Source: a virus
DNA: 33,446 bases
Direction: 5' to 3' (one strand)
Virus record (IMG/VR): IMGVR_UViG_3300047556_000036
Span: 1-33,446 of that record
Below, one piece after another: positions 22,857-30,155 of the stretch. Within the stretch, counting starts at the first letter, position 1. Each line of letters begins with the position of its first letter. Position numbers and translations under genes: made by a program. The notes beneath the pieces are model-generated. The model searched no databases and was not told the DNA's origin. It worked only from the letters and a program-made list of their open reading frames with translations.

Positions 22857-23326
22857 TAGACCGCTTTCTTCTTACGCTTCATCATACGATATAAAAGCAG
22901 GCCGCCTAGAGCCGCCGCAGCGCCTGTACCAGCCCAGGCACCGCGATGACCGGCCTTCATAGCACCTAGATAGTCGGAACCAAGATCCTTAACGCCCTGG
23001 ACTCCGCTTACGTAGTGCGCCCCAATATTTTCGGCTGGCTTAGCAACTCCAACTGATTCAGGGGTGCCAGCTTGAGCAGCGCCGGCGTTCTGCCTTGTTT
23101 CTGGGCTTACGAAGTCTGGAGCAGTCCCCTGGGTTAGACCCTCTAATACACCGGCAACCTTCTTACCAAAGGCTACAAGCTTGTCTTCGTATCCGGCCTT
23201 CTTGACGCCAACGTTTTCAACGTCACCTGGCTTCTGAGTCTTCTTAATCTTTGACTCGGTTGGCTTTACTTCGCCAGTAGCGCCATCGCACTGCTTAGCC
23301 GGACCTGATGGGAGAGGATTTGCCAT
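22856..23326 (-). CDS. Small tail-anchored protein with KPGDVENVGVK motif, 156 aa
   Basis: Residues 31-41 read KPGDVENVGVK, identical at 10 of 11 positions to a motif in the scaffold-like gene at the left end. A helix with K-x-A spacing follows it (KLVAFGKKVAGVLEGL). The C-terminus is a hydrophobic helix (AWAGTGAAAALGGLLLY) with a basic end RMMKRKKKAV, matching the layout of the 163-residue gene. No family recognised. The shared motif suggests both proteins bind the same partner or carry the same sorting signal. Start ATG 23326 has AGGAAA upstream. Confidence 0.65.
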   Translation of the reverse strand: MANPLPSGPAKQCDGATGEVKPTESKIKKTQKPGDVENVGVKKAGYEDKLVAFGKKVAGVLEGLTQGTAPDFVSPETRQNAGAAQAGTPESVGVAKPAENIGAHYVSGVQGVKDLGSDYLGAMKAGHRGAWAGTGAAAALGGLLLYRMMKRKKKAV

Positions 23327-23360
23327 GATGTTTATTTCCTAAAGGGGTTGTCTAATCTTA

Positions 23361-25190
23361 TTATTGTGGAGGAGCCTGTCCAGCGCTTTGCTGGATCATC
23401 ATCTGTCCGCCTTGCGACCTGGCTTGGCTTCTTAGCTCTTCTAGCTTGGCCTTTACAAGACTATGCAGTTGTTTATTGCCTTCTCTAAGCTGCTTAAGCT
23501 GTGACTTACGTTCAAAGTCCTGCATAGGCAGTATCTGCTGAGCGATCTGAGTAGCCTGTTCGTCCATTTCAGCTAATGAAGTCGGGGTCTCCTGGCCAAC
23601 TCCCGGTATACCTCCCATAGGCATACCACCCTGCGGAGTACCTGGAGCAGCGCCTTGAGCGCCCTGCTGAAGCGCTGAAGGAGTCTGGGAAGCGACCATA
23701 CCGCTAAGGACGCCCATTTCCTCTTCCTGCTTCTGCTTCTCAGCTGCCTGCTGCTGAAGCTTGGCAATGAACTCCTGCTGCTTGATAACCTTCTTAGCTT
23801 CGGAGTAGGCGTCGATGCCAAGAGGCTCGAAGGCAGTCTGTGGCGATAACTGATTACCTGCCATAAGCTGCATAAGCATGGACTTGTAGTTCATGTCATC
23901 AACAACAGTAGTCTTCTGCATGAGAACTGCAGTCTCTTCTAGACCATATACCCTTGCCAGTGTCTTTACAGTCCAGTCTAGGACTTTATTGTACATAGCT
24001 GGTATATGATTCCAATAAGACTCGAACAACCTGAGTGCCATTGGAGCAGCCTGAGCAGACAGCGTACCCTGGTGATACTCTAAAGGCACGCCTAGCTGAT
24101 TAAGATACTCCTGCTGCCTAAACTTTAGCTTGTCTGGTGTAATGAGCGTAGCGCCTTCGCCGCCCATGAACTGGTAGTTAAGCGGGAACGGGGCGGTGTG
24201 ATACGATGTAGGATTCTTGCGCTGCGCACCTATGATCGCCTGAATATTGTCTACAAATTGCTGATTACCCTGAACCTGCATGGGATCTGTACCACCGGCA
24301 GTAGGTGCTGGGCTTATAACCCTCATGCCTAGTGTGTAGTCTAACACACAGGCCTGATCGGCTTTGTTTGTAAGCTGTAGCAACCAACCAGTACGGAAAT
24401 TGCTTATGGCTCTAGGAAGACCCCAACCACGCGAGTAAATACCAGTTATAGGCTGCTCAGATATGTGTAGCACTAGGTCTGGGTTTAGTTTTAGTTTACC
24501 GTTGACTGCGACAGCCTCTAAAACCTCCAAAGGTGTGTCATCAATATGGATTCTAGCTTTGCTGTTGTAGTCTTTACGGTCTTCTTCGCTTATCTTCCAG
24601 TATATGTCCTTGCGTAGACTGTGCTTATTCTGCGCAATCTCAATGTCCATTGGGTTAAAGCGATTATAGGCTACCCTGGTTAGGTCGGAGTCTCTGCGAT
24701 CCTTAATTTCATAGGGAGAAGTATTACCACACTTAGGGCAGGATTCCTTCCTATGCCATATTAAGTTCGGGGCTCTAGCGGAAAATTCTAGTCTATAGTC
24801 AATAGCGGATAAGGGCTGCTCAGTGCCGCAATTCTTACAGATCGCAAATCTCTTAAAAGGTAGATACAGACCAATGATAGCGTTACCGTAACAAAGAAAC
24901 TCTCTAGCTATCTGTAACAATTCAGTCTTATAGTCCATCCCATGTAGGAACAGATCCTTCCAAGAGTTTTCCTCGTCTGGCTCAAGATCTGGAAACTGGA
25001 CAGAGGTTATAAAATGCGAGGCAACCCTTTCCATCGCAGTACGGTATGTGCCGTCCAAATTCCAAATGTATTGACTCCACCAGAGGATCAGCTGGTGGCT
25101 GTCTGGCATGCTTAAAGAAGCATAGTCCAGCCAAGGACTTGGGACGAATGAACCTTCTTTAGAGCCTGGCTGGGATGGATAAAACGCCAT
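23361..25190 (-). CDS. Portal-like protein with zinc-ribbon insertion
   Basis: 609 residues. The core looks like a phage portal: N-terminal helices with SHFITSVQFPDLEP, a long helix entering GNAIIGLYLPF, beta strands, ISNFRTGWLLQLTNKADQ, and the segment LKFRQQEYLNQLGVPLEYHQG that resembles the portal stem region with its preference for a bound particular start point. Two CxxC pairs (C118-C121 and C151-C154) form a likely zinc ribbon inserted in the wing part. The last 120 residues are Gln/Met/Gly/Pro-rich with a coiled-coil segment. The portal forms the ring through which DNA enters and leaves the head. The gene order portal, small genes, polymerase, protease, scaffold supports it. The identification rests on overall pattern, not on a computed match. 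Confidence 0.6.
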   Translation of the reverse strand: MAFYPSQPGSKEGSFVPSPWLDYASLSMPDSHQLILWWSQYIWNLDGTYRTAMERVASHFITSVQFPDLEPDEENSWKDLFLHGMDYKTELLQIAREFLCYGNAIIGLYLPFKRFAICKNCGTEQPLSAIDYRLEFSARAPNLIWHRKESCPKCGNTSPYEIKDRRDSDLTRVAYNRFNPMDIEIAQNKHSLRKDIYWKISEEDRKDYNSKARIHIDDTPLEVLEAVAVNGKLKLNPDLVLHISEQPITGIYSRGWGLPRAISNFRTGWLLQLTNKADQACVLDYTLGMRVISPAPTAGGTDPMQVQGNQQFVDNIQAIIGAQRKNPTSYHTAPFPLNYQFMGGEGATLITPDKLKFRQQEYLNQLGVPLEYHQGTLSAQAAPMALRLFESYWNHIPAMYNKVLDWTVKTLARVYGLEETAVLMQKTTVVDDMNYKSMLMQLMAGNQLSPQTAFEPLGIDAYSEAKKVIKQQEFIAKLQQQAAEKQKQEEEMGVLSGMVASQTPSALQQGAQGAAPGTPQGGMPMGGIPGVGQETPTSLAEMDEQATQIAQQILPMQDFERKSQLKQLREGNKQLHSLVKAKLEELRSQARSQGGQMMIQQSAGQAPPQ

Positions 25191-25244
25191 AGTATTAACC
25201 TAAGTTTGCCTCAGTTATTATGTTAGGCAAGGATGTAGCTAGTC

Positions 25245-25964
25245 TTACTCACCCTTCGTATCCTCAATCATCCTGATAAGTATTACCAAGAAGTAATCAG
25301 CTAAGTCGGCTGTGGCGCCTATGTTAAGACACTTATAGGTCTTTTCACCAACATTGACGGTAATTGGTGAATCTGCCCCACATATCGGCGGCTCAACTAC
25401 GAAGTCCGAGTCCTTGTCGTAAGCTAATATAACAACTGTGTCGCTTACACTAACCTCTCTAACTGAAACAGTCTGTCTACCCATGGCCTCATTTGACAGT
25501 CTAACGCGTACTTTAGTCTTTTCAGGCTGTGTCATCTTAGGAGTTTCCTGTATAGCTGGTCTAGGTGCTGCAACTTGGGGAGGCGGTGTAGCTGGTGCGG
25601 CTTTCTTGTCTACTCTGACTTTCTTGTTTTTTGGGGCGGCTGGCCCCTCATCTCTGATTGGTTCTGTGCCAGATAGGACTGTAGCCTCTCTAACAACCGG
25701 CTGGACTCCAACCCTGTCGAACTGGGCGTCACCGTTTAAAGCTGGATCACGCCTGGCTAGTACTACACCGGCTGCGCCCTCCTGCCTAGTACTGACAAGG
25801 GCTCCCTCGTTAACCATCTTACCGTCTGCTCCTTCCCTCTGTACAACTATGCCAGCTGTGCGAGAGATAACAGAACCCTTGCCGCCTAACTTGTCGTTTT
25901 CAAATTTGTTAGACTGTAAATCGTCATTAGGCCTTAACGCGGCACAATACGTAATATTATCCAT
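25245..25964 (-). CDS. Hypothetical protein with Pro-rich linker and beta-rich C-terminal domain, 239 aa
   Basis: No family recognised. Residues 1-100 are polar and probably beta-rich (GIVVQREGADGKMV, GVVLARRDP). A Lys/Ala/Pro/Gln linker spans about 105-145. The C-terminal domain (about 150-239) is strand-rich (KVRVRLSNEAMGRQTVSV; TVVILAYDKDSDFVV) and ends in a hydrophobic helix. It could be a head decoration or adaptor protein because it precedes the portal-like gene in transcription order, but this is inferred from position only. Start ATG at 25964. Confidence 0.62.
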   Translation of the reverse strand: MDNITYCAALRPNDDLQSNKFENDKLGGKGSVISRTAGIVVQREGADGKMVNEGALVSTRQEGAAGVVLARRDPALNGDAQFDRVGVQPVVREATVLSGTEPIRDEGPAAPKNKKVRVDKKAAPATPPPQVAAPRPAIQETPKMTQPEKTKVRVRLSNEAMGRQTVSVREVSVSDTVVILAYDKDSDFVVEPPICGADSPITVNVGEKTYKCLNIGATADLADYFLVILIRMIEDTKGE

Positions 25965-25967
25965 GGT

Positions 25968-26171
25968 TTACCTAGCAGATTCGCATAGTTTTGATATTGC
26001 ATTATAATCTTCAACAGCTTTTTCTGTATTCTTTATAGCTTTGTTCTTACTTACTATGTAATAGCCGGGCATCTGAAGATTATCTAGTCTGTTATACTGA
26101 ACTCTTGGGCATACGAATAGTTTTGAAAGCACAGTTATACTTAGCGTGCTTATAGGAGTATTTTGTTCCAT
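25968..26171 (-). CDS. Hypothetical small protein, 67 aa
   Basis: A small protein with a hydrophobic N-terminal half (ISTLSITVLSKLFVCPRVQY) and a charged helical end. No family recognised. It fits between two genes with only three bases to the next start, which supports it being real, but the ribosome site is weak (TAGG). The two Cys are not paired in a recognisable metal site. Confidence 0.5.
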   Translation of the reverse strand: MEQNTPISTLSITVLSKLFVCPRVQYNRLDNLQMPGYYIVSKNKAIKNTEKAVEDYNAISKLCESAR

Positions 26172-26201
26172 GGCCTAGACTGTACATACTACTTAGACGA
26201 A

Positions 26202-26468
26202 TCAAGATGAAAAAGTAACTGCAAGATTATAAAAGTAATTGTCGCCTATGCTGGCTGGATCTCTGTATGAGTAGAACTGCTTAGTAGCCTTATGAAACCT
26301 TTGCTGAATTACTTTACAGTCTATTAAGGCTTCACCCTGCTGGTACTGCACTTTAATCGTAGCATCTTTAGAAACTTGACAGGCCTTATCAGGTAGAGAG
26401 TCGTTGTTTACACGGCTGGCCTGTATAGCTTCATCGGGTATTAAAGCTCTTAATACTATCTCACTCAA
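26202..26468 (-). CDS. Hypothetical small protein, 88 aa (TTG start)
   Basis: No family recognised; probably beta-rich (TIKVQYQQGEALIDCKVIQQRF). There is no internal Met, so the start must be an alternative codon; TTG at 26468-26466 overlaps the TGA of the preceding methyltransferase-fold gene (TTGA), which fits coupled translation. The second half (FYSYRDPASIGDNYFYNLAVTF) could be part of a small structural fold such as a tail completion protein, but that is not supported beyond size. Confidence 0.55.
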   Translation of the reverse strand: MSEIVLRALIPDEAIQASRVNNDSLPDKACQVSKDATIKVQYQQGEALIDCKVIQQRFHKATKQFYSYRDPASIGDNYFYNLAVTFSS

Positions 26469-27229
26469 TCAATTCTCACAGGATTAGAAATGAGGTTAAG
26501 CCAGCAAGTCCTAGCGAAGTGCCCGGCCTTACCGGTGACGCCCTCAAATGGTAGATAGCTGTCTAGGACTTGTACGTCTACATCGTCTGAGGTAAGTATC
26601 CAGTTTGCCCCGCCTGAGTATTTAGGAGATACGCCAGGCGGTACGGCTTTAAAGATCCATTTCATTGGCCTTAGATTGTTAAAGTCTCTTAATACTTTAA
26701 CAATCTCTAAACCCTCGCTAGTGTCTATAACATTAACATAAATTGATTCACACTGCCTAGCTAGTAACTTATGGTAGCTATTTACAAGTTGCCCTTTACC
26801 TGTATAGGCGTCTGATAAGCCGAAGTCGAATATACCATCTATATTGTCTAGGTAATTTGTAGCGTCGTCTACGACTATGTTAAGCCTACCTAGGTCTACA
26901 TAGTGCTGCAACAGCGGGAAATGCTCTAAAGCTGTTTCAACCACTACTGGGTCTATTTCGACTACTGTCATATCTACATCTTGAAACTGATCAAGAAGCA
27001 TGATTATGCCTTGACCAGACCCTAGCCCGACGCTTAAGCCTGACCCTTCTGGATGGTTTAGGCCAGCTATTAGCCAGCCATAACTATAGGCAGAGCTTGA
27101 GATAGGCGTTGGCTTATTGTTTTCGTCTAGGAAGGCTGATCCCTGAACTTGAGAATTAATAAGAAGGGAACGAGTACCATTTAGGTCTCGGACAGTAACT
27201 GGACCAAACTTACCCTGTCTTGGTAGCAT
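26465..27229 (-). CDS. Spermidine-synthase-like / SAM-binding Rossmann-fold enzyme
   Basis: 254 residues. A small beta-rich N-terminal domain is followed by a Rossmann fold typical of the spermidine synthase and methyltransferase superfamily: glycine-rich loop VGLGSGQG (67-74), acidic strand end VVEIDP (89-94), DDATNYL (121-127) and DFGLSDAYTGKG (135-146). The order N-terminal strands, GLGSG, EIDP, DDA, D-x-x-x-x-DAY is that of polyamine synthases. It may transfer an aminopropyl group to make polyamines, which help neutralise packaged DNA, or act as a methyltransferase; the catalytic Asp region differs enough that substrate cannot be fixed. It starts at ATG 27229, overlapping the stop of the Nudix fusion (TAATG). 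Confidence 0.72.
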   Translation of the reverse strand: MLPRQGKFGPVTVRDLNGTRSLLINSQVQGSAFLDENNKPTPISSSAYSYGWLIAGLNHPEGSGLSVGLGSGQGIIMLLDQFQDVDMTVVEIDPVVVETALEHFPLLQHYVDLGRLNIVVDDATNYLDNIDGIFDFGLSDAYTGKGQLVNSYHKLLARQCESIYVNVIDTSEGLEIVKVLRDFNNLRPMKWIFKAVPPGVSPKYSGGANWILTSDDVDVQVLDSYLPFEGVTGKAGHFARTCWLNLISNPVRID

Positions 27230-29742
27230 TAGATAGTCGGTAAAGGAAGGTTAGGCTTACGCTTCTTAAGTATCCTTAATATAGCCCTTGCTCTGCTCCT
27301 GTCTAAAGCTTGGTATTGTTTATTTTGCGGTTTTCCCAATGACGCGTAGAGATTTTTCAAAACTTCGTCTGGGTCCATCTCTTCGTAACCTTCCATAGCT
27401 GGAACATCTGCCTGCTGTAGATGGTACTCGTAACCATGCGCACCAGGTTCTGGTATACCTTGATCTGGTACAAACTTTACAGCCTGCTCGTATGGGACAG
27501 GGGTGGCACCCTCGACCTCACCTGGAAGTTCGATTCTACGATCTCCTAAAGCCTTTATAAGTAGCTTGCCATTAGGTGTAAAGGCTAGAGTTTCCTTCTT
27601 AGGTATGAACGTAGCTACGTCAGCTTCCTTAACTAATTCGACATTCTTAGGCTTGTCTAGTTCGCTAATAAGCAATAAACGCTGAGCATTGTTTTGTAAA
27701 GCCCACTCATTTTCTGGCTTCTTCATACACTCAACTAAAAACTCGATAGCCTCAGCGTATGGGATAAACTTAAAGTCTTCGTTATCCTCGTGATTCTCGT
27801 TAGCCTTTTCGCCTGCTTTAGCCGTAAAGAAGTTTGAAGACTCACCGTCATACTCAGGCATTATAGGCTTTTCAGGATTGAATAGGCTGTCTATAGTGCT
27901 TACAAACTTTACACCCTTAATATGCATATCAGCTTCTTCAACTGTCTCGCGCTTTACGGCCTCCTCAGCTGATTCGCCCTCATTGATACCGCCGCCAGGA
28001 AGTAGGAGGTAGCCGTCCTTTTTAATGGCTAATACGCCTGTACCGTTATCGACAATAACCTCTGAGCGCTCTCTTAGCTTCTTAGATTCGGCAATCTTTA
28101 CTTTCTTATTAAGCTGAGCAATCTTCTTAAGCTCTAGCTCGAACTCTTCAACCTCTGCAAGCTTCGTAGGCCTATGCGTCTCATCAATAACTACACCTCC
28201 TCTAACAGCTGACCAGCGCTGTGGAGGGCCACCCATACCACGCATCTTAGGACCATTTGAAGCTACTATGGGTCCTCTGCCGTCAATGGCTTTCTTTATA
28301 AAAGCTTCTAGGGCTGCGCTAAGCTTTTCCATACCTACAACAGGCTTACTAGACATGTCTAGCCTGATATTACCTTGAGAGGCTGGCTTCACAGGAGCAG
28401 CTGGCGTAGTGGGGCCCATCTTGGCCATCTGCTCCTGCTTAGCTGTATCTCTAGCCTTCCACTTGGCTATCAAGTCTTTATTACGCTGTACAGCCTGTTG
28501 AGACTTATTTTGTAGCTGATCAGCCTCTGCTTGTACTGACTGGATCCTAGCATCCCTTTCTTGTACTACCCTGTCCTTATCGGCGTTTACAGCCTCTACA
28601 TGCCTCTGCAGCTGTGGTAGCGGTAAAGTCTTTAAAGACTGAGCAGGATATAGGTCAGCTAGACCAGCCTTCTCAACGGCCATTACTCTCTCCGGCGTGG
28701 GCTGTGCTTGCCTAGCTGGCGCAAGCGGAACAGACGCCCCAGCTGTTAAACCTAGGTTGGCGTCATAGGGGTCGAAGGTATATTGAGTCTTAGCACCTTC
28801 GCTATAGTGACCAGTTGCATAGGGATTATGGCCATACATGTCTAAAGCATATGGCCTAGACCTATACGTCTGATATTGCTGTCTTAGGTTGGCTGCTAAG
28901 TCGTCTACAGACTCGGCAGCCTTTAATAGCTCTGGTGTGTTTTCCACTTCTGCCTCAATAACTGCTTCCTGGGCCTTTGGACTGGGTACGCTTGACAAAC
29001 TCAGTTCGATGTTATCTAAAAGCTTTTTCTTTTTATATTTACTGTAAAGATAGCCAAGGCCTGCTCCAGCTGCTGCTCCTAAACCAGATCCTACAAGTGT
29101 TTGTACAGGCACTGAACCGCCACTAAGACTACCAGAGGTTAAGCCAGCTGCACCACCTAATAAGGCTCCTAACTCTAAACCGCGCCATGGTGCGTACGAG
29201 GCACTCTCATGCTCTTTAGCAGCCTGGTAAGTTTTAGGGTGGCTGGCAACATACTTTACTACTGGGTCGGCTTCCTCTATATCCTTAGACGCTCTATCTT
29301 TTAGTTTCTTTCTTAGTAAGTGACGAGCTAATGTTAGTCCTGCTCCACCAGCAGCGCCTATGCCTGCCATCGTAAGTGCAGTTCCAGTTGTTGATATCGA
29401 ATCAGGCAGTAACTTGCTGCCTAAAAACCCCTTGCCAAGCCCAGTTAGTCCGGCAACGCCTGCACCAAGAGCCGCATTAGCAAGTAATCTGCTCGTTAAG
29501 TTATGTCCTTTCTCCTTCTTCTGACGCTTAAGCTCTTCCCTGGCAGCTAGTAGGTGCTCTACCTTGTCGCTTAGCTCAGTAGGAGCGTCATGCGGTAAAA
29601 TAGCACTTAGCTGTCTAGCCGACTCTGTAACTGGTGCTACAAACGACTCGACTGTGGTGTCAGCTGCGTACTTCGGTAATTTCTTACCTTTAGGAGTGTG
29701 CTTTTCCCATTTTTTAGCCATGTGTGGATGATTAGCGTACAT
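27229..29742 (-). CDS. Membrane/coiled-coil/Nudix hydrolase fusion, 837 aa
   Basis: Two Gly/Ala-zipper membrane regions (about 84-140 and 188-232) are separated and flanked by basic stretches. A Tyr/Pro-rich region (290-340) and a Gln/Lys coiled coil (375-440) follow. From Met471 a second module begins with MEKLSAALEAFIKKAIDG, which looks like the N-terminal leaders of other genes here. It holds a Nudix domain whose box G-x5-E-x7-REUxEE is complete (G584, E590, R598, E599, E602, E603), with D605 in place of the usual Gly. A further domain (715-760, LPGEVEG then PYEQAVKF) resembles a degenerate Nudix core without the box. Nudix enzymes cleave nucleoside diphosphate-linked compounds. Start ATG 29742 has AAAGAG upstream. 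Substrate unknown. Confidence 0.8.
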   Translation of the reverse strand: MYANHPHMAKKWEKHTPKGKKLPKYAADTTVESFVAPVTESARQLSAILPHDAPTELSDKVEHLLAAREELKRQKKEKGHNLTSRLLANAALGAGVAGLTGLGKGFLGSKLLPDSISTTGTALTMAGIGAAGGAGLTLARHLLRKKLKDRASKDIEEADPVVKYVASHPKTYQAAKEHESASYAPWRGLELGALLGGAAGLTSGSLSGGSVPVQTLVGSGLGAAAGAGLGYLYSKYKKKKLLDNIELSLSSVPSPKAQEAVIEAEVENTPELLKAAESVDDLAANLRQQYQTYRSRPYALDMYGHNPYATGHYSEGAKTQYTFDPYDANLGLTAGASVPLAPARQAQPTPERVMAVEKAGLADLYPAQSLKTLPLPQLQRHVEAVNADKDRVVQERDARIQSVQAEADQLQNKSQQAVQRNKDLIAKWKARDTAKQEQMAKMGPTTPAAPVKPASQGNIRLDMSSKPVVGMEKLSAALEAFIKKAIDGRGPIVASNGPKMRGMGGPPQRWSAVRGGVVIDETHRPTKLAEVEEFELELKKIAQLNKKVKIAESKKLRERSEVIVDNGTGVLAIKKDGYLLLPGGGINEGESAEEAVKRETVEEADMHIKGVKFVSTIDSLFNPEKPIMPEYDGESSNFFTAKAGEKANENHEDNEDFKFIPYAEAIEFLVECMKKPENEWALQNNAQRLLLISELDKPKNVELVKEADVATFIPKKETLAFTPNGKLLIKALGDRRIELPGEVEGATPVPYEQAVKFVPDQGIPEPGAHGYEYHLQQADVPAMEGYEEMDPDEVLKNLYASLGKPQNKQYQALDRSRARAILRILKKRKPNLPLPTI

Positions 29743-29828
29743 CCAGGCTCTTTGTTTCTGAGATTTAAACGGAATTTGACACCTCTGTGTTAGACTATCT
29801 TAGTGTTTACGTGGACAATATAAAGCAG

Positions 29829-30155
29829 TTACTCCGTCTGCCTTATCATATCACACTCTGCACCTGTCAAGTTACCTTTACCTGCTGCTTCTATAGCTGC
29901 TAGTTTGATTTTCATGTTTGCGTATAACTGTAGAAGCTTTGTCAAGGTGTTGCAGACTAGATAAGCTATAACGGCATAAAAGCATAGAGCTAGCGTATCT
30001 GGGGTTAAGACACCCTTTGAAAACCATAACACCAGGGCTATTAAAATTACGACAGCCCACAGTCTTGTGCTGGTCATATCGCTGTGGCCTATCTCGTCTG
30101 TTATACTTGCCTTTGGCTTCTTAGTAAATGCTGTGATGGCGTCAGATAAGCTCAT
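29829..30155 (-). CDS. Two-helix membrane protein, holin-like
   Basis: 108 residues. A polar N-terminus precedes two hydrophobic helices (about 32-48 and 53-75) separated by a short turn (SKGVLTPD), then a charged C-terminus. Size and layout match class II holins, small proteins that open the inner membrane at lysis, but many other small phage membrane proteins look the same. It has by far the strongest ribosome site in the window (AAGGAGGT), implying abundant product. Start overlaps the TGA of the endonuclease gene (ATGA). Confidence 0.55.
   Translation of the reverse strand: MSLSDAITAFTKKPKASITDEIGHSDMTSTRLWAVVILIALVLWFSKGVLTPDTLALCFYAVIAYLVCNTLTKLLQLYANMKIKLAAIEAAGKGNLTGAECDMIRQTE

Noticed and set aside
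23573-23821. Minus-strand frame of 82 codons inside the portal-like gene
   Set aside because: Alternate frame in the Gln/Met/Gly-rich tail; Arg/Ser-rich product as expected from shifted reading.
25206-25230. Inverted repeat TTGCCT...AGGCAA upstream of the portal-like gene
   Set aside because: Six base pairs with a 13-nt loop; likely by chance.
25438-26007. Open frame on the plus strand, 189 codons
   Set aside because: Antisense to the 239-residue gene with composition typical of a shadow frame.
29743-29828. Gap upstream of the Nudix fusion as a promoter
   Set aside because: TTGTCC and TATATT are present but no properly spaced -35/-10 pair could be found.
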